Origin: Calycina herbarum
Lineage: Eukaryota; Ascomycota; Leotiomycetes; Helotiales; Pezizellaceae
NCBI GenBank assembly: GCA_001414485.1
Contig: LLEY01000353.1
Span: 1-15,850 of the forward strand
Length of the DNA stretch: 15,850 bases
Reading direction: 5' to 3'
A program made the translations under genes and the position numbers. Positions 8,128-15,850 of this stretch are shown here, one piece after another. The notes below the pieces were generated by a model. It did no database searches. It saw only the letters and a list, made by a program, of their open reading frames with translations, and was not told the DNA's origin. Within the stretch, counting starts at the first letter, position 1. The number at the start of each line of letters is the position of its first letter.

Positions 8128-9130
8128 GAGTCGGGGACAGAAGAACAAGTCGCCCGATACATCCGCGATTGGAAACTGCTTCCCCGTTCTTACACCATCT
8201 GCGAAGCCTGGAAAGACACGGTTCAAGAATTAATCCTTTCTGAAAATCAAACTCCTGATCAAATCGACTTTGGAAAAGCTAACAAAGCTCTCCGGCGTCA
8301 AGGTATCCCCACTACTCGAGCCGCAATCAAGTCTAAATTGGAGGAGTGGCGGTTAGCTGGTGTTATTCTACCTCCTATCACCTCGACCGAAATCGTTCAA
8401 GGGCCTGATCGAACTCAAACTATTGCTGACGATTCTTCTGCGACAAAACATCTCGAAGGCGAGCTTGACAAGATCAACAATCTTTCGCAAGAATTAGCCA
8501 GATTGGGCAAATCTGCCTCCAAGAGACAAGTTGCGAATACTCGGGATGCTTTGTTCAGGCTCATATCACATATCACACGCGCTGGAGTTGAGAAAGGCTG
8601 GGTATTCGACTATACGACAGGAACCCCTACACTACCACCAACCCAGTTGATGATTATGAAATACCATCTCCAGAATATCAGAAAAGCTTCCCCGGAATCC
8701 CGATTCCTTCAATATCTTAAAAAGAATCTGGAGCTGGTTTACCAAGCGATGCTGCATCTCTATACTCAGCCTGATGACATATCACTGGAAAAGGAGGTTG
8801 CAAACGTTCAGAAGACTTGCTCAGTACTCATCAATCAAATTGCACAAGAGCGTAAGATTAAGTTCCCACGGCTCCCTAGCATAAAACTTCTATTGACCTC
8901 CATCCTCAGACAATGCGACACCAAGAACATGTCGCCTATGCTTTAAGGATTTTGCTTCCTACAAACTTCTTGGGGGGCATATAGAAAACAGACACCAGAA
9001 GATGAAGAAGTGGAGATGCAATTATTGTCCATTTCTTACATATGCAAATTCAGCTGCAGATGAGCATGGGGAAAACTACCACCGAAATGCTGCTGCACCG
9101 CGGGCCTCAAAAGTAGATGAGAGTGTGTGA
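8128..9130 (+). CDS. C2H2 zinc-finger protein with Clr5-like N-terminal region (5' end unresolved)
   Basis: Probable nuclear DNA-binding protein. Exon 8128-8851 and exon 8910-9130 give 314 residues from the first open codon. The intron at 8852-8909 (58 nt) has a GTAAGA donor and a pyrimidine-rich CTCAG acceptor, and its phase exactly joins two different frames. The second exon encodes two fingers that both fit C-X2-C-X12-H-X4-H: Cys codons 8930 and 8939, His 8978 and 8993; Cys 9017 and 9026, His 9065 and 9080. The stop (TGA 9128) follows 15 codons later. Near the N-terminus, residues about 28-74 run from one Trp to another (WKDTVQEL to LEEW) with the spacing and basic residues of fungal Clr5-type domains; this is a resemblance by eye. 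The middle is helical. No ATG precedes the Clr5-like part in frame and TGA stands at 8125, so an upstream exon or a broken start must be assumed. Confidence 0.75.
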
Positions 9131-10202
9131 GGGCCACTGAGCAACTTTCGCGGCGCGCATCGGGTCACTTTCCTTGAGACGCAGAAGGCCCAATGAAAAC
9201 AAAGAAGATCGATTTGTAATGGAAGCAGGGTTGTGGGAAGTTTTGTAGGCATGAAAGGTAGTGTGGAAGAAAGTGTCTTGGATCTGCACAACCTGAATAT
9301 TAGCCCATTCTCAAACCCAATTCATGATAATTCCTTGACTCATGCATAAAATTTACGTGACCCTTCCACCTTCCCTTTTGTCTCCCACCTGCATAGTCTA
9401 AGCTCCTTCCCCTAGTGATATCAAGACTCTACTCTTGCTTCGTAAAATCAGCGGGCTCTTTCCCCTCCAATCCAGAATTTTCGTATGCCTCTGTTGAAAC
9501 CCTGCTTTTGATGAAGCTTTCCATTTATCTAACTCAGCTGTAGATGGCGTAGAACACACCGCAGCTATCTTCATTGCCCTTTAAAGAACTCCTCCATTAT
9601 TCAATCGAGCTGTTATTATTAGCATCAAAATTACTAAGAGGGGTTCAAGCGCCTACAAACGATAAAATTTACCGCGGATGAAAGGGTATACCTAAACTTC
9701 TTTTGGGCTTCCCACTGTGCGTCGGCTATTTCACGGGTCTACCGTCGTTGTTCGGGAGTTGCTGTGTTTGATTGAGTGATGTACGGCGTGTATCTATTTG
9801 ATTTTGCTATCAGTAAGTTGGTTTTGACACTGAAAAATTCCACCTACATAAAAGAGTAGTCGCGCAAATTAAGAGATGTGAAAGGGTTAGCTGGTTTGAG
9901 CTAAGGTGCAAGCAGACCTCGGAAATGAATCCACCTATCGCGGGATGCCCTGCCTTGTCAACATTTCACAATCGAGATGGTAGGACAGAGCGGGTTTATG
10001 GAAGTATCAGGTATCACATTTAGCTGGGTTGAATGGTTCTCCTGTTGACACTGCATGATCGGCTTGCTATACTTGGCGATCGCTGGGTTTGTGCTCTGGC
10101 ATGGTGTAGCCGAAGCGAAGGTGGTCTGCTAGGAACGAAATGCAAATGATTATAGTTTTTTTATTTTTGAGAGTGGGGTACACTCTTCGCCATCTGTGGT
10201 GG
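9131..10202. other. Long interval without a confident gene
   Basis: The zinc-finger frame continues past its stop to TAA 9347-9349 with only one further stop (TGA 9194), perhaps an older C-terminus or 3' flank. A minus-strand ORF of 58 codons (ATG 9574 to TAG 9398) is open and intact but has no other support. On the plus strand the frame around 9500-9700 reads protein-like with several stops and is not claimed. I see no RNA gene or mobile element. The last few hundred bases should be the promoter of the 10300 gene. Confidence 0.4.
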
Positions 10203-10210
10203 TATATAAA
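10203..10210 (+). promoter_or_regulatory. TATA box of the 10300 gene
   Basis: TATATAAA lies 90 bp before the ATG at 10300. It is followed by an A/C-rich, G-poor leader (about 10230-10299), the usual pattern of a well-expressed fungal gene. A transcription start near 10230-10240 would fit. Confidence 0.65.
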
Positions 10211-10299
10211 GACTCTGAGTAATTCAAGCATCAATTCTTGAAAAACACAAAATCAACTCCCTCAAAACTTAACAAACACCCAACCAAGCCTCGAGCACG

Positions 10300-10587
10300 A
10301 TGGAGTCCTGCGAAATCCAACCTCATCACTGCATCGACGGGGACGATGAAGACCCCTCTGCCGGGAATGACTCGTTGTCCGGGGGCTACTACAAGTATCG
10401 ATGCAAGTACTTTTTTACCCATAATTGCCCCCATTGGGTGTGGGTACACAATGCTCCCTGCGCACACTGCCTAGTAAGTTAGCCGCATCTATGTAGTGAA
10501 TAATTGCTTATGTTACCTTAGGCAGACGGACGTGATGATGACAGCAGTGGGTGTGACAATGAAACTCGGAAGGTGGAGTTGGGATAG
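10300..10587 (+). CDS. Small Cys/His-rich putative zinc-binding protein, two exons
   Basis: Exons are 10300-10473 and 10522-10587, giving 79 residues. The intron (10474-10521, 48 nt) has GTAAGT and CCTTAG and is in phase 0. The core is residues 30-58: aromatic YYKYRCKYFFTHNC, then HWVWVHN and APCAHC. The cysteines at 35, 43, 54 and 57 (C-X7-C-X10-C-X2-C, with His 41, 45, 50 and 56 nearby) look able to bind one metal ion. Acidic flanks (residues 13-24 and 59-70) and two more cysteines (4 and 11) surround it. There is no signal peptide, so it is probably cytosolic or nuclear and not a secreted effector. I recall similar small Cys-rich proteins as uncharacterised in ascomycetes, but can give no name. 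The TATA box, leader and start context are all good, making this one of the best-supported genes here. Confidence 0.8.
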
Positions 10588-10590
10588 TGG

Positions 10591-10648
10591 GGTGCTTGTT
10601 AGAGAGGTGCTTATTAAGGAGGTGCTTATTAGGGGGTGCTTGTTATGG
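10591..10648. repeat. 14-15-bp tandem repeat, four copies
   Basis: The unit GGTGCTTRTTA plus 3-4 purine-rich bases occurs at 10591-10605, 10606-10620, 10621-10634 and 10635-10648. It starts 3 bp after the stop of the 10300 gene, so it would be at the start of that 3' untranslated region. Confidence 0.9.
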
Positions 10649-10920
10649 TGATTGTTGTTAGCTGCATCGAATCTGATGGGGAGGTATATGCTATATGTTT
10701 ACTCCTTGTGCTATCTTCAAAACAATTAAACCTTTGTTCATCTCTGGCAATGTCTACCAAAGATAATAAATCTTCTAGCAATACTGCGCCATTTAGTTTA
10801 GAATTCGATACATAAAACAACCCAATGATTCGACCTTACCCCGATTTCTATGATGTCTTTCGTCGATACTGTGGCGGCCCAATGCCACGTCAACTTCCAC
10901 TTTTCGATGTTTTATAAAAG

Positions 10921-11423
10921 ATGCGGATATTCGACGTTGAAGGCGATGACTCTACCCCGAAAGAAGAGCATTTTGAGAATATGTGCCCCATTGTCCGTGA
11001 TGCCAAGAGAGAACTCGACATACATAAAGCTGAGATGACAGGCGAGAGTAAGAGACTTATTGGAGATATTGAGAACCTGGTAGAGCACTTGCAGAAGAAT
11101 ATTGAGTGTTTAAATACATTGAAGGGGAGTTAGGCATTGTGGAAGAAACGGGGGGACCAGAACCAGCTGTCAAAGGGCAACTCAATACTAAGATCACGCG
11201 GTTTCGTGAACTTATTGCGAAATTGGAAGAGAAGCAGCAGGAGAAGGTGGACCATCGGCGAAGAATCGAAACGGAGTCAGACAGATATGTGGAACATTTC
11301 ATGGGCGTAGAAGAACTAGAGGAACGGATCGGGGTTGTGGAAGAAATCTGGGAATCTGCACCACTTATTCCAGAAATGGAAGCATTGGTACAAATATGCA
11401 TTCAAGCTGGCAAAGATTCTTAG
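10921..11423 (+). CDS. Coiled-coil hypothetical protein (structure uncertain)
   Basis: Two overlapping frames make up this gene. The first (ATG 10921, open to 11133) has a regular heptad pattern (RLIGDIENLVEHLQKNIE, codons for 11050-11106). The second, open to TAG 11421-11423, is also helical and rich in Glu, Arg and Lys (FRELIAKLEEKQQEK). A phase-compatible intron at 11048-11133 (86 nt, GTAAGA to TTAG) gives a 138-residue protein but removes the first coiled coil. A one-base frameshift near 11107 would keep both. Upstream the first frame continues to an ATG at 10750, through TAA at 10813 and 10912, with protein-like translation. The real start may therefore lie further up in an ancestral version, the two stops being one C-to-T change from CAA. 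No known family is recognised. Confidence 0.5.
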
Positions 11424-11672
11424 ACTAACTACTTGATATAGGTTTCTGGCTGGAATTAGACATCGAGCGTTGGGAAATGGAGATTTTGTGTTTTTTAGTG
11501 TCTTTGGATGTTTAGTCGGGTTCTAGGTAAAGTTGTTAGTCTTGTCGCTACGAGGAAGTCGAAATTTCAATACCTGGCTGCTCAAAATTCATAATTCTCA
11601 AAATCAAATGCAAACTCCCGTCCCCTATTTCTCTGTACACTAAGTGCTGAGTTTTAATTGACTTTGACCAGG
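11424..11672. other. Convergent intergenic interval
   Basis: No gene is seen. It should hold the 3' ends of the plus-strand coiled-coil gene and of the minus-strand gene at 11673-12622. Confidence 0.4.
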
Positions 11673-12622
11673 TTACTCGATCATGTGCAATGGCATAGAA
11701 GATCTCTTTTCTTGCGCTGAATGTATCCTCCGCAGGCCTATAGAGCCCCCAAAAGCCGAGACTAAACCATTCTCTTTCGATTAGAGACCTTGCTTAAGCT
11801 GCGACTAAGAAGGACTAGATCGACTGGCAAAATATTCGGCTTCTTCAGATGGATCGGTAGCGGCCTCCCATGCGCGAGCATGTTCCCAAAGTTGATTAAA
11901 CTGGTCCTGGATATAGTTGAGCCCATGCTTGCCCAAAATATTTCAGAGAGAATAGGCAGATTCCTCTCGTGTATGATAAATCTCGATGACATAAATGATG
12001 CTATGGTTATTAGTACCGAATAGTAAATACTTAGGCTGACTTACTAGGTCTTGTAGGAAATTCTACCTATATATTTTCTCTAAACCATATTGCTAAACCG
12101 AAGTCCAAACACCTCAGCAAAGCGAATTATCCAATTCCACTCTCTGGCACAATCACCTTTTTTCTTCCCCCAAGAAAAGTATAAAACACGAGTGTGCGAT
12201 TCATCCACGATCTTTTCATCTCTGGTCCCCCACGATGTGTAATAGAACTCGAAGCTTCGGCAGTTACTGTGAGGCTCGGTTGTCGCTTGGTCGAGGAGGA
12301 GATAGAACCGATTGTGAATCGACACAGGACTAAGAAGCGAAAGTCAGTTGAGGGAAGTGTTTTATCTTAGCGTCGACATATACCTCTGGAATCCAAGGGC
12401 ATTTATCAAACCCGAGCTTCATAAGCTCTCTCGGACGGTGATCAGAGCAGAGAGGTAAACGAGCGCGTCGTTGGGGAGTTCTGCGAGGGTGATCGTCTCA
12501 AAACCAGAATCCTCCTGTTTGAGCTGGGCGTGGCTACTGAGGTGCTTTGCTTCGTCTAGAACAACAAGGGCTTCAGCCCATTCGTATACTTCAAGTGGCG
12601 CTTCGGTGTGTTGAAAAGGCAT
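11673..12622 (-). pseudogene. Multi-exon hypothetical gene with premature stops
   Basis: Start ATG 12622. Exon 1 is 12622-12384; intron 12383-12330 (54 nt) has GTATAT, CTGAC and CTTAG; exon 2 runs to TAG 12082-12080. The two exons are exactly in phase (162 codons) but contain TGA at 12421-12419, which I could not remove with any plausible intron. Only 35 nt after the TAG comes a near-perfect intron (12044-12001: GTAAGT, TACTAATAAC, CATAG), in phase with a third exon that reads on to TAA 11675-11673 through TGA 11945, TAG 11807 and TAA 11783. A strong coding-phase intron just past a stop suggests that stop is premature. Exon 3 alone is weak evidence, because three stops in about 109 codons is near the random rate. 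The translation of exons 1 and 2 is soluble and aromatic-rich (FEFYYTSWG); no family is recognised. Confidence 0.45.
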
Positions 12623-13201
12623 ATTTGTCTAGCACAACTGACTGAGAATTTGCGCCCCTAGAGTCTGGGTAAAAGGTGGGAATAGATGGTTGCCGTTTTC
12701 GAGTTTTGCGGAAGCCTATCGAAGGTGGTGGATGAGTTGAAATCTCGAGATTTGGAATTTTCGATGTACTTTTGGACCTCCGAACTGATGGTCGGAAGGG
12801 CTGAATATCACTCTGGCGTCATGTTTGGTATGGAGGAAGGGAGAGATGGAAGAAATGGTACGGAGCCTGTAGCACCTCACTAGAACAACCCTCCTTATAC
12901 CGGGTCTTGTGTGGCTACAAGGTGCGTCGGCGCACCTCAGGGGTCTCCCCCACGAGCCTGCATTTCTTAGTAAGAGGCATCAGGTTCGCAAAAGGGCGGA
13001 CCGCCACAGTGACCAGTCTATTGGTCTGCTGGGAGCTCAATATTTGCTCAATGCTTGATGATCGGCGACATGTTTCAGTGGAGCATTCAATGATTGAATG
13101 GCGGGAATCACGGTTCCTTGTACACCTGTTGATGGGACCACAAACTGCAGCCATCAGTTTCTCGATTTCCAGCCGTTTGCCTCCACTGGTCTTCATTCGG
13201 A
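12623..13201. other. Promoter of the 12622 gene and non-coding interval
   Basis: On the minus strand about 12640-12880 is CT-rich, as expected upstream of the start at 12622. Open frames on both strands at 12686-12883 and 12907-13257 lack splice signals or recognisable content. A perfect 7-bp hairpin lies at 12920-12937. Confidence 0.35.
12920..12937. repeat. Perfect 7-bp GC-rich hairpin
   Basis: AGGTGCG, loop TCGG, CGCACCT. No T-run follows. Function unknown. Confidence 0.7.
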
Positions 13202-13965
13202 CTATCCGGGAAATTGACCGTCGCAAATATAGGTTTGGTTGCTTTCCCTTGAGATAAACGTTAGCATTCTCATGAAAGAAGTAGAACTTCTCACCTCTCG
13301 CTGCTTATTGTTTCCATAGGATCCTGTTTCAGCAGTATTCGGGAGGCCTTCTGAAAGTTTGAACATCGAGATCGAATGGAAACATCCCTTAGCCTGTCTC
13401 GTGCTTGTTCAAGTCTCCTAAATTCGATTATCCACTCGCGGCAAACTCGACGATACTTCTTATTCGACTCCAGGAATTGGGGTATTTTAGTCATGTCTTG
13501 GGGATTAAGATTAACCTTTTCATGTAATGTTCTTTGTTCGAGGTTGAGTCTTTCGAGGGTGCCGATTGCTTATATCCATTCTCTGAAGCAATTTTGTACT
13601 TCTCTGAAGCAATTTTGTACTTCTCCGAATGCATTTCGATTGTAGTGAAAATCAGGATCTAATTGATCTTCAATTGAGACAATATATAGCATACTAGATA
13701 TTTTCCATTCCAGTTAGTAGAGAACAGATTCCGGAAAGTGGCTCCCTTACTAGAGAGTCTGTTGCCTCCAAAAGAGACCAACATTACCAAGCAACAGCCC
13801 ATAATCTGTAGCGTGCTCAACCAACCACAGCCATTTCTTTTCCTTGTACTGGGGAAATGCTAATATATTAGAGGAATAATAGAATTTCTCCAACTTCTGC
13901 CCCTTGTATTCAAAATACATAAACAATATCTGGAAGTTGCTATTTCTCACCGGAGTGGTTGGCAT
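13202..13965 (-). pseudogene. Helical/coiled-coil hypothetical gene, three exons, one premature TAA
   Basis: Start ATG 13965, about 45 bp downstream of a TATA-like box. Exon 1 is 13965-13751. The intron at 13750-13694 (57 nt) has GTAAGG, a textbook TACTAAC and ATCTAG, and joins in phase. Exon 2 is 13693-13295, holding TAA at 13572-13570 and a 21-bp tandem duplication just upstream of it. A third intron (13294-13248: GTGAGA, GCTAAC, CAAG) leads to a 15-codon last exon ending TAG 13202; if unspliced, the frame ends at 13291. Total 220 codons. After the TAA, helical Arg/Glu/Leu-rich sequence continues for more than 90 codons (LERLNLEQRTL, IIEFRRLEQARDRL). The TAA is one C-to-T change from CAA. 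Translation could restart at Met 13494. No family is recognised. Confidence 0.55.
13579..13620 (-). repeat. Perfect 21-bp tandem duplication inside coding sequence
   Basis: Two identical 21-bp copies (13579-13599 and 13600-13620) encode EVQNCFR twice on the minus strand, with a few bases of a third copy beyond. Seven residues equal two helical turns, so a heptad insertion in a helix is a natural reading. Confidence 0.95.
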
Positions 13966-14007
13966 TGCGAATTTAGGTGTTTGACTATGAAAGGGAGTTA
14001 TGACAGT

Positions 14008-14018
14008 TTAATATATAC
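14008..14018 (-). promoter_or_regulatory. TATA-like box for the 13965 gene
   Basis: On the minus strand TATATATTAAA lies 43-53 bp upstream of the ATG at 13965. This is close for a fungal gene but would allow a short leader. Confidence 0.4.
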
Positions 14019-14383
14019 ACGATGGTGATTCGTTTTTTCCGTGTTCTCAGCACTGCTGCTGGGGAGTGAAACCTTCGCGGCGGTGCCACCTATGTCTTGT
14101 CCTCAATGAGATGCTGGGCCAGCGCCAAAAGAAATATATGTATTTGCCGCTTATAGGTATCACATGGCGTTAACTCCGGATCTGAGAGCATACGCAACGC
14201 GAGAGAACGAACCAATGCAAAGCATGGCTGTATAACCCCGCTCGCGATGTATGGCATAGATCCACTCCGTTTCTTCTGATAAAGTGGTTCCGATGCCCAC
14301 CGAGACAACCATTTCTCATCGCCTTACCAACCCCTACGAAACCACTGTAATAGATTTAGAACCTCATGAGAAAGTATCGTTGA

Positions 14384-14869
14384 AATCTTACACTTCTCGA
14401 GCAAGTCCTGGTAGAATGGGCACGATCAAATGTTTTTCTGGTTATGTATAAGAGAATCACCAAAGAGCTCCAGGAATCTCAAAAAGTGGAACAACTCGTA
14501 TTGTTGTTGGGTGCTTTGGTACGCTGCCAACAACTCCTTTGGCACGAGGCTTACAACGCTCCTACAACAAGCTCATATCTATCCGACTTTGATGATACTT
14601 GACGTAATGGAAGTAGCACAAATGTGCTTGCAGCTTTAGAACGCATGGGATTTGCAGTTCTAAGAATTTTTCCTACCGTCAAAGACACCGGGAAAATGCG
14701 CCCATTTCTGGGTACTGTCCTGAAGACCGAACCACCAGTTTACGAGAGTTCCCACGAGATTTCTGATCATTATTGGACCAGTAGATTGAGGGATACGAGC
14801 ACCCACGTGGATGCCATGAAATCTATTAGCAGGATGGCTCAGGTCGAGGCGGGGAAAGCTGGCAGCTAA
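14384..14869 (+). other. Possible coding fragment, structure unresolved
   Basis: A plus-strand frame is open from 14384 to TGA 14600-14602, then from 14603 to TAA 14867-14869, the same frame with one interruption. The translation is helical and rich in Leu, Gln and Glu (KELQESQKVEQLVLLLGAL), then basic. The TGA is one C-to-T change from CGA. The exact antisense, codon-aligned frame is also fairly open from 14575 down to 14090 on the minus strand (stops TGA and TAA), so only one strand is likely real in 14384-14575. I see no good intron that repairs either, and no family is recognised. Confidence 0.25.
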
Positions 14870-15450
14870 GAATAAGTTCTGCTTTTTGTGATGTTTGGGT
14901 TTTGGGTTCTTTTCATCATTCATCGGAGCCGAAAATAAATAAACTCCTCTCTTCGTTGGCGATGCTTGTTGCCCACCAATTTTCTGCAAGTCACTTTTCG
15001 TAGGACCATAATAGGCGGACGATGCACGAAGAGATTAATTGAGCTGAAGATAAGGATAACATGTCACACAAATTGGTTCTGCTGTCCGGAATCATGCAGC
15101 CAAATTCGACTCTACCAAATGCACTAACTCGTCATAGCAAAGTTACAACAAGAAGGCCTCTCGCCAAAGGATTTCAAGTGCTTGGATAAGGTGCAGAGGC
15201 GCTACCGTATTTCACAACTTGAACAGGCATTTTCAGCCGAGTTCTTCCAACACAATAATTGGATGTGAGGCAGCGGCTGGCCCCAGTGACGCTTGGCTTT
15301 TCGTGCATAATATAGGTGCATGGTTATCCCCCCCAACCTCCTTCATCCAATCCCCATCGCGGGTATACGTAAAGAATTCAGCTGAGAATGCAAATTCAGG
15401 AGTTGCCATCATCTTTGCTTACAATTATAAGGGAAGATCCGAACAAGTAC
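14870..15450. other. Interval with one candidate exon
   Basis: At 15123-15137 a CACTAAC branch-like site and TAG acceptor precede a plus-strand frame open from 15138 to TGA 15266-15268 (about 43 codons). It is helical and protein-like (KDFKCLDKVQRRYRISQLEQAF). I could not find its other exons. An ATG at 15061 opens a different 42-codon frame. Otherwise nothing is seen; the frame at 15219-15518 is probably antisense noise. Confidence 0.3.
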
Positions 15451-15850
15451 TTATGTTGAAATATTCCTGGAATCACCTTTCTCGACCACAAGTAATGCCA
15501 CACCTAACTCGGCAGTAAGAGTTCGTTCTTCAGGCAAACCTTGGCGTGAACAACAACGTGGGGGTTGTATACCCCCGGAGACAAAACGCCCAACTTTTTC
15601 CAGCGAGCCAACAAGCTTAGACAACTTATACAGACACTGAGGAATACCCCCAAAGGAAGGAAACTCGAGGATCATGGACTGAGGTAAGTGGTTTAGCTTG
15701 AATGCTAATTTTGTTTTTAATTGTATCCATACCAGTAGGTCCTCTCTTGTTTTCCTCATTATCTCCGTATGTTCCTCATCCACCACTTGACTTTCTTTTG
15801 AGTTAGTCTCGACATTGTCGGTCTCTAGTAACAGCCTCATACCCATCACC
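15451..15850 (-). CDS. Partial hypothetical protein, runs off the right edge
   Basis: The minus-strand frame enters from the right edge (in-frame ATGs at 15846 and 15840, true start unknown) and stops at TAA 15453-15451. A canonical intron lies at 15732-15679 (54 nt: GTATGG, GCTAAA, CTCAG, phase 0). It is a multiple of three and free of stops, so the frame reads through it either way. Before it the sequence is acidic and helical (Glu/Asp/Lys-rich). After it comes a globular-looking stretch (LEFPSFGG, then basic residues and Cys) and a hydrophobic Val-rich segment near the end. I do not recognise it. Confidence 0.5.
   Translation of the reverse strand, partial: VMGMRLLLETDNVETNSKESQVVDEEHTEIMRKTREDLLVWIQLKTKLAFKLNHLPQSMILEFPSFGGIPQCLYKLSKLVGSLEKVGRFVSGGIQPPRCCSRQGLPEERTLTAELGVALLVVEKGDSRNIST

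Noticed and set aside
8860..8930. Frameshift mutation separating the zinc fingers from the upstream frame
   Set aside because: An intron at 8852-8909 with good donor and acceptor joins both frames in exact phase, so no mutation is needed.
9420..9777. Carboxylesterase-like remnant on the plus strand (PLFNRAVIIS near 9600)
   Set aside because: The resemblance is a few residues, the catalytic Gly-X-Ser-X-Gly motif is absent, and the frame has several stops.
11762..12023. Intact plus-strand (11790-12023) and minus-strand (11762-11992) frames as genes
   Set aside because: Neither has a supported start or splice context. The minus-strand intron at 12001-12044 leads into a different frame, so both look like shadows.
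6545..12958. Shared 12-mer CCCCCACGAGCC at 6545-6556 and 12947-12958 as mobile-element ends
   Set aside because: A 12-base match is expected several times by chance in a window this size, and flanking sequences do not match.
12907..13257. Long open frame of 116 codons on the plus strand
   Set aside because: Composition is Arg/Ser-rich as in antisense noise, an open minus-strand frame overlaps it, and there are no promoter or intron signals.
5412..14602. A reassigned genetic code (TAA/TAG as Gln) to explain in-frame stops
   Set aside because: TGA would also need to mean Arg, several well-built genes end normally at TAA or TAG, and alternative introns explain some of the stops (for example 5652).

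Overview
The window looks like nuclear DNA of a filamentous ascomycete. Coding stretches are broken by short introns of 41-58 nt with fungal-type signals: GTRNGN donors, CTAAC or CTAAT branch sites 8-20 nt upstream, and YAG acceptors. Genes are single units on both strands without operons. Some have a TATA box and an A/C-rich leader. No product could be assigned to a well-known enzyme family, and no tRNA, rRNA, CRISPR array or complete transposon was found.

Layout. 1-934: a promoter-like region and a small charged protein (618-934, +). 1026-2330: a three-exon 401-residue protein on the minus strand, with a 22-bp minisatellite (2373-2682) just upstream of its start. 2953-3026: two interlocked inverted repeats. 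3101-4093: a three-exon multi-pass membrane protein, followed 52 nt later by a 115-residue basic protein (4146-4549). 4612-4881: a Trp-rich frame on the minus strand. 5412-6424: two small candidate genes of uncertain structure. 6728-7606: a long frame with one in-frame TAG. 8128-9130: a zinc-finger protein whose two C2H2 fingers lie in a second exon. 10300-10587: a 79-residue Cys-rich protein with a clear promoter. 10921-11423: a coiled-coil protein. 11673-13965: two multi-exon minus-strand genes with premature stops. 14384-15268: fragments of uncertain coding status. 15451-15850: a partial minus-strand gene running off the right edge.

The genes do not form an evident pathway. The region reads as accessory or fast-evolving: small orphan-like proteins, tandem repeats inside or beside genes, and several otherwise gene-like frames with premature stops. 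Each of those stops is one C-to-T change from a Gln or Arg codon. Multi-exon models here are inferred by eye from splice consensus and phase; transcript data would settle them.
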